Below, piece after piece: positions 46,480-57,440 of a stretch of 64,000 bases of DNA; the stretch's first letter is position 1; each line of letters begins with the position of its first letter. A program made the translations under genes and the position numbers. The notes under the pieces were generated by a model. That model was not told the DNA's origin and did no database searches. It was given only the letters and a program-made list of their open reading frames with translations. The DNA comes from Euclidia mi (lineage: Eukaryota; Arthropoda; Insecta; Lepidoptera; Erebidae): assembly GCA_944739405.2 (NCBI GenBank), contig OX123196.2, positions 70,145,688-70,209,687 of the forward strand, given 5' to 3'.

Positions 46480-46640
46480 ACAGTAGGATTAAAGCCCTTC
46501 CGCAAGGCTCTCCACACACGCCTACTTTCCTTTGCGTCGTCAGATATGTGGCCACTACTCCAGTACCCTATTGCTCCAGCAGCCATCTGCTCCTCAAGCT
46601 ATGTGGCATGCCCATTCGGTCATATATTCCTCATAAAATA
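46480..46640 (-). repeat. RTE-type LINE 3'-end fragment
   Basis: On the minus strand, phrases such as GTAGTGGCCACATATCTGAC resemble the end of the RTE fragment near 34900-35010 (CAGAACC...GGCCATCGGT). No intact frame remains. Confidence 0.4.
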
Positions 46641-47575
46641 ATCACATTTTATGTAAAAAGAAATAAAGCACAGTGTGTGTGTATGAGAATGCGCATGCAT
46701 GTGTGTGATCCTGTTGTTTTTTTATATTTTTGGAGAAAATGTTCAGTGACTTCATAATCTAACTTTTGAGATCAGTTCAATAACATATTTTTTTGCAACG
46801 TCATTTGTTGTGACTGTTTGATAAAAATAGATAATAATTGTTGATAAGCATGTATGCATTGCACAGATCTTGTTTTAACTTTTAAATCACATCAATTCAC
46901 AATGTTTCGCACAGTGTGGATACGCACATAATGTAAGTGGATGCTCCTGTTTCACCATGTCTATGTTCAGGAGGCTAACTAAATGAACATCAAAATTTAA
47001 CTTGATTATGCTTGAGTATTATTTACAGTAAATATATACAAGTAACATAGAAGGTACAACAGTTGCAGCATCTTACAAAAGTTTAATTGTTATGTATTAA
47101 TAAAAACCTGGCGATGAAAAAGAGTGACTGTGAGTTTTATTGCCCATTCTTTCTCATGGTTCTACGCCCTTGCTTTGCGAACGTGGCAGTAAATGTAAAT
47201 GTAGAAGCATACAGTAATAATGTTTTAAATTTGACGTTCATAAGTGTCTCTTTGTGATCTAAATGAATAAAGGATTTTGAGTTGAGTGATGAGTTGAACC
47301 TAATTTTTTAATTTAGTCATAAAGGAATATACTTATCCCAATGGATAACAGTGTTTTATTTAAGTGAACCCTCCCTTGACACTGCGCTGAGTGTTGTGGG
47401 TTTGAGGCTGGGTGTTCTTTGTGTCCATTGGCTGTAAGATTGTATAGTTCCTGGCGACAGGATTTATTTATAGTGCAGGATTCCTCATGTCAGCCTAGAG
47501 ACATCCACTGTTGTACATAGGCCTCCCCAAGGCTCTCCACACAGACCGAGACATAACACACAGTACAGGAGTCAT
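46641..47575. other. Noncoding DNA upstream of the MARVEL gene
   Basis: Includes a worn LINE-like phrase CATAGGCCTCCCCAAGGCTC at 47517. No exon was recognised. Confidence 0.35.
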
Positions 47576-47579
47576 GGTA

Positions 47580-47745
47580 AAAAAATTGGAATCTTGCTTT
47601 CCGAAGGGATAGCAAGATTCCACTTTTTTTGCAGAGGTCATACAGGTCTGGAAAGCCAGTTAGTGCTAGTCTAACCGGCTTTCCGGACCCCTATGATCTC
47701 TAGCAAGTATACCCCAGGTTGAAATTGGTATAATACTAGGAGGAT
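47580..47745 (-). repeat. Rearranged SINE family C fragment
   Basis: Contains GGAATCTTGCTTTCCGAAGG and CTAGTCTAACCGGCTTTCCG, parts of the family C sequence in altered order and orientation. Confidence 0.45.
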
Positions 47746-47810
47746 GATGATGCATACTGTATTCTAATCTAACATGTAAACATTTTTCAGCTAGTGAAAC
47801 ACAGTCAAAC

Positions 47811-47921
47811 ATGAACAGTAACCAAGCTTCGCCTACGGAGAGAGAGCGACCATCGCAGGTCGTCAGGTTCGACAAGGGATACGTCACTACCGTGCCTGGT
47901 ATTTTGAAACTGGCACAAATT
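47811..47921 (+). CDS. MARVEL gene coding exon 1
   Basis: The exon itself starts at 47791 after CATTTTTCAG. Coding runs from the ATG at 47811 to CAAATT|GTGAGT. It encodes the cytoplasmic N-terminus and the start of helix 1. Confidence 0.88.
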
Positions 47922-49965
47922 GTGAGTTGTTTTGCTTTTACCTTTTAATCAGAGCACTCGGAGGTTTGGAGGCCAATTGAATAGATTGTTACAAAGTGCG
48001 AATGTCTTTGGAGTCATAACTTATTCCAGAACTAGTTTTATCATTGGTGCTGTAGAGTATTTTTTGCAATTTTACTATTACTGCCTTTTTCCCAGTAGTC
48101 TTAATAAAAATAACCATCTAATCGATGTAGCCAAGGTATTCGAGGCAACTCTACTAATAAAAACAACAAAGATTGCGCTATGCTACTATGCACTCTTTAA
48201 CTCTTTACCTTATACTTACTTTTGAGCTTTAGAGAGATTACTGAAACTATTTTCAAGAATTTGTTTGGTCTGTAAGTAAGTGAATTACCAGGGGCGTCGC
48301 CAGCCGATTGCCTAAGGGGGGGCAAGTAGATACATAGACTCACACTTGTTTCCCCGAAGGGGTAGGCAGAGGCATATTAAACGCCCACTTTTCGCCAGTG
48401 TTTTGATCCCCCGTAGGGGGGGAGGGCAAGTTGATATGGAAAATGAGAAAAGTACTGAGAAAATTATGAATTGTAGGGTTTTTTCGAGTCTCTAGGGGGG
48501 GGGGGGGAAGGGCAGCTTGCGAGCGAGCTAGCGAGCGTCGTTGGCGACGCCCTTGTGAATTACCTGTAACTTTACACATTCTACCAATTCCCTCCACATG
48601 TCCAAACCTTTAACGCATACTAATCTTTATATTTCCTCATTCCAGGCGTGCAATATAATCGGCTTCGTCTGCATAAAGATAAGTTCAGTATGGGTGACGT
48701 CTATATTCTTCAACTTCGTGTACTGGTTCGCGACGATCGTCAGTGCGCTACTGTTGTTATTTTATACTCTCCACATAGTTGAGAAGTTTGACAAGTGGCC
48801 GTGGCATAAGGTGGAGTTTTTCTACTGCGCGGTAGTTGCGCTGACTTATTTTGGATGCTCTATATTTGCTGCGACGATTGGGGAAAGCGTTGGATATGCT
48901 GTTGGGGTGAGTTCTTTAAAATATACCTCAGTCTTTAGTCAGTCTAGTACTGCCAGCCTTTTTGTACTCGAAATGTTGCCAATGAATAAATTATAATAAT
49001 AGTTACTAAGTCGTTAATAAAGTTCAGACTCACCACTGGGTGCGGAAGTACCGCGGTTCCATCGAACAAAATATAACTGAGGTTGTTTTTTTAGTAGTAA
49101 CTGAAAAGCAACATACTTCAAGGTAGTAGAGCCTTGCTGATTACAAGGTAGTAGAGCCTTGCTAATTTCAGCATGAATGGGCCGGCTCGACCAGGGAAGT
49201 ACTTCCCTCTCACAGAAAATCGACGTAAAGTAACAGTACCTAAACTCTTGCGTTTCGTTCGGTGAGTGAGAGTGCCGGAGGCCGTATCCCCTATTCCTTC
49301 CCCCTCATCCCACTCCTCATCCTATCCCTTTTCCCAACCCCAAGGGGCGGCAACGCACTTGTGACTCCTGTGGTGTTGCTTGTGTCCATGGGCGGCGGTA
49401 ATTGCTTACCATCAGGTGATCCGTCTGCTCGTTTGCCGCCAATTACCATAAAAAAAAACTGAATTCCCCACTATGGAGTGATCAATAGGATCAGGTTTAG
49501 TATGCAGTGCCAGGTTCTTGGTCAATAAATTGTCTCTGGCATTGTTATGCGAGATGTGAATATACCATATCTACAGTAACCGGACTGTCAGTGCTCCAAC
49601 TGCTCAAAACCTGATTTATTTACTTATTTATATTTCTGCCTCCGTGGTCAGGTGGATAGCGTATGCGACTGCTGATCGGAGGTTCCGGGTTCGATTCCCG
49701 GGTCGGGCAAAGTGTTCTAAAGGCTCGCCCCCTATTACGTGAGACTTAAAAAATTCAAGGCAAAATGTGAGTGTAATATTATACCTCTGCCTACCCTCTC
49801 GGGGATATAGGCGTGAGTCTATAAATAAATAAATTATGTAAATTATATTTCTAATCGTAATCGTTCTCCAAATTCCAGTTCTTCGGGTTATGCGCGATCA
49901 TCGCCTACGGTTTCGACGCGTACCTCAAGTTCAAAGGATGGAAGAGTGGCCTGCCTCCGCAGTAA
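47811..49965 (+). CDS. MARVEL-domain membrane protein (CMTM-like, 152 aa)
   Basis: Spliced join(47811..47921, 48646..48906, 49879..49965): 37, 87 and 28 codons plus stop, all phase 0 with GT-AG introns. The start ATG follows a TTTTTCAG acceptor at 47790, so part of the 5' leader is in this exon and another noncoding exon lies upstream. After a 30-residue hydrophilic N-terminus (MNSNQASPTERERPSQ) come four hydrophobic helices at about residues 34-52, 56-80, 91-114 and 117-138, then the polar end KFKGWKSGLPPQ. Length, helix spacing and the GILKLAQI start of helix 1 fit the MARVEL fold of CKLF-like proteins (CMTM4/8 type), which act in membrane apposition and vesicle traffic. The family is confident; the exact orthologue is not. 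Confidence 0.85.
48322..48420 (-). repeat. SINE family A tail fragment in the MARVEL gene intron
   Basis: GACTCACACTTGTTTCCCCG then AAGGGGTAGGCAGAGGC; the head is replaced by G-rich sequence ending in a run of 10 G (about 48497-48506). Confidence 0.5.
48646..48906 (+). CDS. MARVEL gene coding exon 2
   Basis: Acceptor CATTCCAG, donor GGG|GTGAGT. It encodes helices 1-3 and the start of helix 4 (ACNIIGFVCIK to GESVGYAVG). Confidence 0.9.
49095..49468 (+). repeat. SINE family E copy in MARVEL gene intron 2
   Basis: TCAGCATGAATGGGCCGGCT, GCGTTTCGTTCGGTGAGTGA, CTTGTGACTCCTGTGGTGTT and GTCTGCTCGTTTGCCGCCAA, then an A-rich end. The reverse copy is at 54683-55000. Confidence 0.75.
49638..49830 (+). 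repeat. SINE family A copy in MARVEL gene intron 2
   Basis: The head CTGCCTCCGTGGTCAGGTGG keeps the A box with one change; the B box CGGGTTCGATTCCCG is intact. The middle is shortened. Confidence 0.75.
49879..49965 (+). CDS. MARVEL gene coding exon 3 and stop
   Basis: Acceptor AAATTCCAG, then FFGLCAIIAYGFDAYLKFKG and WKSGLPPQ, stop TAA at 49963-49965. It completes helix 4. Confidence 0.9.
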   Translation, partial: FFGLCAIIAYGFDAYLKFKGWKSGLPPQ

Positions 49966-52490
49966 AGTCGTAAGCTAGCTCCATACCAGTGATCACATGT
50001 ATTATATAATTATTACTTTAAGTATAGATGAATGTTCTTTGAACTCTGTTCCGAGTTCCACTGCTGTCAAGCAAGCTTTTGAAACAAGAGCTTTTTGATT
50101 CATTGTAGTCTGGATACATGCTCACGCCGCGGCTACAATGCTGCGCACTAGGCTAGACGCGACGGCGATTTCGTCAATAAATAAAATTCGAATAATTTGG
50201 TCGTTTCCGCAGTGCGGCCATCAATACAGTTATGTTTATGTGCAATGATGTTACAAGTAAAAAGTAGTAGGTACGTTATAGGCGTACCAAAAGCAGGATG
50301 CTAAACATAAGCCAGTTGGCAAGTCTGACATATGTGTGTGTGACGTCGCGAGCCGGCGTCATAGTGAAACTGACATATCTTGTCAATCGAAAATAAAATA
50401 AAATATGTAGTTATCGATGTGTGCGTTAGTGTAACGTTTCTACGGATTGATTACTACGTAGGTAACGTATCTACGACTTTTCTAATATCATTGTTTATCT
50501 GAGTTTGTTTTCACGAAATCGCTTAGTAGTGCGAGCGCAGCCTTATATCTAGAGACATGAGCAAACAAATTTGATTATGTAGATTTTTTTATTACAGTTG
50601 TGCTATATTCTGATTTTGGTTGATGGCTGTGCCGTCGCCATTATATCTGCAAAGATTTTCGGTTGAGACACTGCAGGCCTTTTACAAAACAAGGATTGCG
50701 TATTTGACTAGATTTAGAACTTTTTCAAGAGGTTTTAATGAAGGTGATATTTGCGATCGAATTTTAAAGACAAAAGCTTTACTATAAAATTTATATAGGC
50801 CTGGATAAAAATTAGATTTACTTATATATATTTTTGTATTGTAATAAGTGCTTGTGGAATGACCAATGGTAGTCCTCTCATGACTTCCCTCTATTTGATT
50901 GGCTTATAATTGTGTTCCTGGCACACTGTAACGGCACGGTCACAGCACAGCTGCGGCACGGCCTGTCTGCAGTTTTATTAGTGGTAGGCACCCTCACAGC
51001 CTGACGTTGGATTTTTATATTGGCGTCATGAAATATATTATACGACATATGGCAAGTCAATTGCCGGGTGGGAGCCGAGCCGTTGACGTGCTTGCACAAT
51101 GTGACCATTAGGGTCTAATCCGACAACAAGTCATAGGCAATCGAAACCAGACAAGACTTGAACTGGCTTAACCTTTGCTAAGCCACCTCAGCTTGGTAAC
51201 CTTATAAAGTAAGCTATTCAAAACTTGATTGTGATGGATTTCTGCTCATATCTGACCTACGATCTAATATCCTCCTAGAGTTGCATTTTGACTTAATCTT
51301 GTTACCTACTACTTACTGTAGTACATAATCATCACCCATGCCATTCCTATGCCGATGGTTGAAATTCTTGCATACAAATAAATATAGCACGAACACAATG
51401 GTCATATCACAATGCATGAGTGAGCGAGATAAAAAAATATGCTCCATTCAATATTTAACCTTAGTTCTTAAGATATAAGGATGACTATAGCTTGACTATA
51501 ATGTGAAGTTTCATGTCTGAAAAATACTTTGTGCTACACTAGATTTTCTTAGGTCAAGTATTATTTTGATGCACACTGTCATTTCGATTGAGTCTATGTC
51601 ATCTCTTTGTAGATTTAATATTCAATGCAAATATATGAAAAAATATTAAACTAAATTACCAAACAATACTATATTTTATATTTTTATATTTAGGCTATGA
51701 AAATGCAAGTATTTTATCCTAGAGTAATACAATTATACTGATATTCTACCTTTTTAAAACTACTTAAAGTAAAAGTTGTGTATATTATTGCAAATTTAAT
51801 CAAATATTTTGTTACAGTTGCTATTGTTAAATATTAAATGCTGATGTTTTAAAGTGCTTAATAGATTAAGACTAATATAAGTATATTACACATTTTTATA
51901 ATTTTATATAAAATAAGCTATTCTGTGTGCCTTTGTATCAGTGTGCCTATACAATGCATTTAATGATCAATGATAGAAGTTTTGTAAAAAAATGTCTCTT
52001 GCACAATTTAAGTAAGTATATAGTATTTTACAAAAATTGTATTTATATACTTATACAATATACATATTATTACGTGTATTTATATATTTCGAGTATTATT
52101 GTAAAACAATGTTACAACTAACCCACCATATTTTGGATAGTTTTAAACAAATGGGTCTGATATTTTTTGGGCATTATTAATTATTATAAGTGTTAAAATA
52201 TAACGTAAACAGAAGATGTATAAAATTGCGGCCACAGTTTTGTTACAAATAATATTAACCCTTTGAGGGATCCGTACGTTTACGGGTATATAAAATGTTA
52301 CGACATATAATAGAAGTTTTGCTCTTTTGAACCCTAAAGGCATATACGGTCCTAAGTGTTAATACTAGTATATACTATACTAGTTATGGGCTTTAATAAT
52401 AACATCCAATAAAGATGTTATGGGATATTATTAAAGTTCTTAAAAAATATTCATGTGTTAACAAGGGAGGTAAGTGTTTCAGTGTTTGAC
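49966..52490 (+). other. AT-rich DNA after the MARVEL gene, probably including its 3' UTR
   Basis: No coding frame or repeat was recognised over 2.5 kb. AATAAATAAAA at about 50160 is the first plausible polyadenylation signal; the DNA grows very AT-rich after 51600. The extent of the transcript cannot be set. Confidence 0.35.
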
Positions 52491-52494
52491 TTTG

Positions 52495-52592
52495 AGTGAC
52501 ACCTATCAGACGGGTGACACCTAACCTACGGGTGACACCCCAGGTGGGTGCTACCCAAGGTGGGTGCTACCCCAGGTGGGTGTTACCCCAGT
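52495..52592. repeat. Short GC-rich tandem repeat
   Basis: Two unit types alternate in a row: GGGTGACACC(TA/CC) and AGGTGGGTGCTACCC, three copies each with small changes. It stands out from the AT-rich flanks. Confidence 0.6.
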
Positions 52593-52917
52593 GCTCCTCT
52601 CTCGCTACGTTAAATAAAATCTTATAAAAAAATATTTAAAAAAATTGCGACGTAGTATTTAAGATGTTACACAAATTAATTGTTGCGTTTAGTTACTTTA
52701 GTTTTTTCACGTTATTATTCTGAATCTTAGTATTACATTTCAAATTATAAGCTATTCTTTATTTATATACGCGGAAGGGCAAACAAATCTCGATCTCGAA
52801 CTAAAATGCTCTAATAAAAATGTAGTGTTACACAATTGTAATATTTGACGCAGAGATTCACTCAAAATCTTTACAATAATAAATTTAATGCTGCGATTTG
52901 TACACCCACCCGCATAA

Positions 52918-53149
52918 TGGCCCTAATGAGGGTTTTCTGAAAAGACGGCCACTAGGCGGCAGCACTGAGACGTCAGGTCCAGATACCTGTCAGAAGTGTC
53001 AGAGCGCCTATATTTTTGTACATCTATGTTTGTTGCATGTGTGTATACGAGTCAGTACATATCTACACAACTATCTGACAGCATTTGGACCTGACGCATA
53101 TAAAGCGCTGTCTGGCGGCAGAAAAGTCTCAAACACCCTCATGGTTGAT
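52918..53149. mobile_element. MITE with ATGAGGGT ends, copy 1
   Basis: TAATGAGGGTTTTCTGAAAA at the left is answered by the complement of TCTCAAACACCCTCATGG at the right, with GACGTCAGGTCC/GGACCTGACGC as an inner inverted pair. Copy 2 lies at 62525-62734. Confidence 0.6.
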
Positions 53150-53164
53150 GAAGTTTAATCGCGT

Positions 53165-53270
53165 AGACACAAGTATATTTATTCAAAATAAAACATATTT
53201 TTGCTCCGACGTTTCGACGGGCTTACGTTCGCCGTGGTCAGTCTTAACGTGACCAAAAATCGCAACAAAT
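53165..53270 (-). repeat. Penelope-like element end with degenerate hammerhead (tentative)
   Basis: On the minus strand: ACTGACCACGGCGAACGTAA, then GCCCGTCGAAACGTCGGAGC. The GAAACGTC part and the CGG/CCG stem look hammerhead-like, but CTGACCA breaks the CUGANGA box, so the ribozyme would be dead. Confidence 0.35.
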
Positions 53271-53756
53271 TAGGATGGTAACATTGTTTCATTATGTTCG
53301 ATGTAAGGTTAGAAATAATGGATTGTTTAAGTTGGTTGATTCGCTAGAGAAACTTAGATCTTTTTAGAAAGAGTTCTTAATTATATTAAGTGATTATTAA
53401 ATATTAATTTTAGTTACAAACATTAAATTAGGTTATCTAATATTGACATTAGTCACGTTTTTATTGGAATTGTTTTCTTTTTTATTTAACCAAAGCATTT
53501 ACCGCGTTTTATCCAATATCTATAAGAAATAAAAGTGTATTTAAAAAACTGTTGGATTTAAAAAAAAAACTGAAAAAGTACCAATTGATAAAATAAACAT
53601 ATATTTAAAAAATATTGTGTAACTGGAATTAGAGAAGAAAAATATTAGAAGTTTTGTATTTTTGCCATTTTTAAGATATTATATTGTTGTATACTGTGTA
53701 CCTTATCTTTGAAATAATCAATATACGAGTATGGGTCTGCGATCACAGTCGACGTG
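53271..53756. other. AT-rich noncoding DNA
   Basis: Nothing recognised. Confidence 0.35.
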
Positions 53757-53850
53757 ATCCTGTTGCATCCAGCGCCATGTCAAAGAATCCTGTTGCATCC
53801 CGCGGCATGTCAAAGAAACCTGTTGCATCCCGCGTGATACGAATAAAATC
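53757..53850. repeat. 30-bp minisatellite, about three units
   Basis: Unit TCCTGTTGCATCC(A/C)GCG(C/G)C followed by ATGTCAAAGAA, repeated from about 53757 to 53845, the last unit partial. Because 30 is a multiple of three, an open frame reads through as PVAS-type repeats; this is probably incidental. Confidence 0.65.
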
Positions 53851-54186
53851 TTTGGGATTTCTAACGACTCGTCGCTGGGCTATTCTCAGCAGGCTAAATT
53901 CAACCTTATTTCAAAGACTTAATACTCACATTCCTTTACTCTCGTTTCGCTCGATGCAGCTATGTCTCGTCTCTCTATAGAATGTCGCGACATTCGCCGC
54001 ATTACGCAAGACGTTTAAGTCTGCTCATGTCATAAAAATGAATTTCAGAGCTAAGTTCTAAGAAATAAGGTTGGTAATCATTACACAAAATTCATTTGAC
54101 ACGCCGACTGTGAACGTTTGGCCTATATGAAAACTATTTGGCTGTTTTTCTTATCTGAACCATTTCCCTGATAGCCTTTCGCAGTA

Positions 54187-54493
54187 CACTGCTAGCAAAG
54201 AGCTCAGATATTTACATAGAGGCGCATGCTTTGATGACAAACTTTCTGCTACTCAAATTGCCGCTTGGCGGCGTGGCAGTCTCGCTTGGCGGCGTGGCAG
54301 TCTCGCTGCGGCAGCTGTCTCTCTCTCCGCGCAGTGTATCTTAACTACGAGAGCAAGAGAGACGGAGAACGACGTTAGGGCCGCCAACGGCGCCAACTAC
54401 GATCTAAACTGGCGACAGTCCCCACTTGGAATTGGCACACGAAATCCTTAAGAACTGCGGTTCTATGTAAATCTGTATTCATTGCTGCTAGTG
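54187..54493. repeat. Dispersed MITE-like repeat, copy 2
   Basis: Matches 3752-4083. Here TTGGCGGCGTGGCAGTCTCGC is doubled in tandem (about 54262-54306). Ends CACTGCTAGCAAAGAGCTC and the complement of CATTGCTGCTAGTG are imperfectly inverted. Confidence 0.6.
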
Positions 54494-54529
54494 TTAACCT
54501 TCTCCTAATTTAGCGCTCATTAACTTTGT

Positions 54530-54610
54530 GAGTCAAAGGCAGAATTTGGCCTACTATACCACGCTGGCCAGACGAGTTCGCATAGGAATTCATAGTGAAT
54601 TTTCCTGAAC
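54530..54610 (-). repeat. SINE family B fragment
   Basis: TTTGGCCTACTATACCACGC then TGGCCAGACGAGTTCGCATA is the central part of family B in reverse. Confidence 0.5.
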
Positions 54611-54682
54611 CATTTATTTTAATTTATAACTACAACGACGAAAAGCAGGTCGCAGCAGAACACTACTGATAATTTAGCTTAC

Positions 54683-55000
54683 CTTTTTTTTATAGTAAGA
54701 GGCGGCAAACGAGCAGACGGATCGCCTGATGGTAGGTAAGCAATAACCGCCGCCCATGGACACAAGCAACACCACAGGAGTCACAAGTGCGTTGCCGCAC
54801 CTTGGGGTTGGGAAAAGGGATAGGATAAGGGTGAAGGAATGGGGGATAGGGCCTCCGGCACTCTCACTCACCGAACGAAACGCAACAGTTTAGGTACAGT
54901 TACTTTTCGTCGATTTTCTGTGAGAGGGTAGTACTTCCGCGGTCGAGCCGGCCCATTCATGCTAAAATCACTAAGGCTCTACTACCGTGAAAACCTACCT
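54683..55000 (-). repeat. SINE family E copy
   Basis: Reverse orientation: TATAGTAAGAGGCGGCAAAC at the left and CGGCCCATTCATGCTAAAAT at the right. Matches 49095-49468. Confidence 0.75.
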
Positions 55001-55049
55001 TACCTTAACTTACCTTAGGTAGGTACTTGTTTTATCTGGTGTAAGACAG

Positions 55050-55301
55050 CGATAGCGTATTGGAGACACATACTGCTATATTACTACTCACACGGTCTCA
55101 CGTTCAATCCTACGACTAAGTTATGACTTATGAGCGTATTAATCTGATAATTATCGCTTGCTAAACGGTGAAGGAAAACATCGTGAGAAAATCTGCATGT
55201 CTGAGAGTTCTCCTTAGTGTTCTCGACAGATATGTGAAGTCTACCAACAAATTTCTAAATGAACTGGTGCTTAAATGATTGTTGACTGGCCTATTGTTTT
55301 A
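55050..55301 (+). repeat. Worn SINE family D copy, split by hAT
   Basis: AATTATCGCTTGCTAAACGG, AAAACATCGTGAGAAAATCT and CTGAGAGTTCTCCTTAGTGT match the body of 21679-21993. Confidence 0.55.
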
Positions 55302-55309
55302 ATGGCTAG

Positions 55310-56168
55310 CAGTGGTCTTGAACCTACCGATTTTTCGGTATTTCTGCCGATATGGGCTCTGTTCTACCGAAATATAACGATTTTTCTACGATTTCACAGT
55401 ATACATGGAAATTCTCCCGATTTTTCTACCGATTTTACACTTTTAAGTTGGCAACCCTTTTCATTTATGTTTAATGTTACGGGGAAGCCCTCAATAATAT
55501 TGAATTTTTTTATTATTAACATTGAAAAATAACCCAATAAAAGGTTTAGACATAATTGATCCAAAAAATGTTAAAATTGGCAAAACTGCTTCGATAGTTC
55601 CTGTGAGTAGGCAATTCCCAATATTGTTCACAGCAATGATTTCCAGGAAATTGATACAGAGTGGCGCATTTTACGAAATTGTGAACAAATCAAAACATTT
55701 CCTCATGATGTAGAACTATTTTGGGATGAAGTAAGTTCACTAAAGCGTGGCGATGAAACTCAAATGTTTCCATTGTTGTCTAATTTCATCTTTAATATTT
55801 TATCACTTCCCCATTCATCCGCTAACGTTGAACGCATATTTTCACATATTAATCTTTTAAAAACAAAGCAGCGAAATAGGCTGTCTACTGAATCAATCAC
55901 TGGTCTATAACATTCGAAACGACTCTTTAATACAGCTAATTGTTACGATTTTGAAATTAATTCGAAGATGACCGCGGCTATGGCCAAAGAATATTGGTAT
56001 AAAAAATAATTATGATTGTTACAAATTAGTCTGTAAGTTTTTTTTTAATAAATAAACGAATTTTATTGAATATTGTATTATTTTTGTCAAATACCGATTT
56101 TGGGTACAAATATACCGATTTTAGCTGACAATTCTACCGATCTCGCTCTATGACGTTCGAGATCACTG
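55310..56168 (+). mobile_element. Deleted hAT element
   Basis: Ends CAGTGGTCTTGAACC and the complement CAGTGATCTCGAACG are flanked by a perfect 8-bp duplication ATGGCTAG (55302-55309, 56169-56176). Repeated ACCGATTTT phrases lie near both ends. Only the C-terminal part of a transposase remains. Confidence 0.85.
55635..56010 (+). pseudogene. hAT transposase C-terminal remnant
   Basis: A frame reads FQEIDTEWRILRNCEQ and later LSLPHSSANVERIFSHINLL and KTKQRNRLSTESITGL, then a stop; a shifted frame continues to MAKEYWYKK and TAA at about 56008. S-ANVERIFS is the hAT dimerisation signature. The N-terminal DNA-binding and catalytic regions are deleted, so the copy is inactive. Confidence 0.8.
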
Positions 56169-56176
56169 ATGGCTAG

Positions 56177-56890
56177 TGAAGTTGATTGCTAAGCCGGAGG
56201 TCGTGGTTTCGATACCCAGGACAAAAAAATATGTGTGATGTGCACAATTATTTGTTTGGATCATAGACTAATGATTGGTCTCGCCCTGCTCTACTAGACG
56301 GAGCCCTCATACTTGTAAAATGAGGCAGAAAAAACCATGCCAGCTGGCATGGTTTGCGGCTGTCACACTGACAGCCGTGTGTCAGGTTCATATATCCACC
56401 AAATCAATTATGCAAATAATTCACTGTACACTGCCAAGTTGCGCTTTTATCCCTTGTAAAAATAAGTCAGCAAGCAATAAAAAGGACTCTGGGTTCACAT
56501 ACCATCTGTAACATAACAATAAATTTGAACTTTCACCCTAAAATTACATTAAACCAAAAATTTCATTCAGTGTTGCTGCGCGTAGAAGAACAATTTCCTC
56601 GTAGTTGAGATTTTTATGATAGGTATAAATGTATTGTTATTGTATTTTATAATATAATCTATTGCATTTATGTGACCTTATTATTTATTTAACATATTTA
56701 TGGATTGTTTAATGTTTACATTAGTAATTTATATACATAAAGTGTTGAAGTAAATATATAAGGCAGTCATCTTGAACAAATGTGAGCTCATATTGTTTTA
56801 CAAAGTAACAGTAGTGATAGGTCGCACATGCGTTTGGACTTCATTTTAAGCAATAAAGATATGATAAGATTCCTTAAAAAGTAATAAGTA
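56177..56890. other. Noncoding DNA
   Basis: Contains a B-box-like GGTCGTGGTTTCGATACCC at 56199, probably a worn SINE head, and otherwise nothing recognised. The frame at 56275-56511 has no known domain. Confidence 0.35.
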
Positions 56891-56901
56891 ATAAGATTCC
56901 T

Positions 56902-57000
56902 TAAAATCTTTCAACACAATTACCAAATTGTGTTGAAAGATTTTTTTAAAATACATAAAATTGTTCTAGGTACCAACCTAGAACAATTTTATGTATTTTA
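56902..57000. repeat. Twin perfect hairpins with ACCA loops
   Basis: Hairpin 1: AATCTTTCAACACAATT-ACCA-complement (56907-56944 approximately). Hairpin 2: AAAATACATAAAATTGTTCT plus AGGT-ACCA-complement (about 56948-56999). Both stems are perfect and both loops are ACCA. Confidence 0.8.
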
Positions 57001-57154
57001 ATTATTAGTAAAAAAATCTAAAAAAAGTTCAACAGTTTACGCAGTATCTTCTCGTGGTTACAGAATAAATATCTTTTGGGCCTCACATTCAGCTACTCAT
57101 TACACGTAGATGCTATTAGAATAATTAGGTATATTCGTATCGCAGTCATTCACC

Positions 57155-57440
57155 ATCATCATCGTCCTAGCGTTATCCCAGTTGCATCCAAGACCTTGCG
57201 ACTTGGAGCCTGAGGGCCGCTTACATACTAGTCCAACCAGATAATGACAGAATATCTGCTTTTCCACAGAGCGGCTGCTGCCTGACTCCGTAATCCAAAG
57301 GGATAGCGATATGCCATGGGTTTAGACCAGTATCAGTTTGTTTGAGGGGACTGACTCCCCGTAAAGAATTTCAAAGATCTTAATGAAAGCCGGGACTGAC
57401 GGTTTAACCTGCTCTCCGAGGCACGGGGCAAGCGATCATT
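57155..57440 (+). repeat. SINE family C copy
   Basis: CATCATCGTCCTAGCGTTAT, CAGAGCGGCTGCTGCCTGAC and GCTCTCCGAGGCACGGGGCA. It is the most complete copy of the family in the window. Confidence 0.75.

Noticed and set aside
52495..52592. CRISPR-like array
   Set aside because: Units are directly adjacent without unique spacers, and the genome is eukaryotic.
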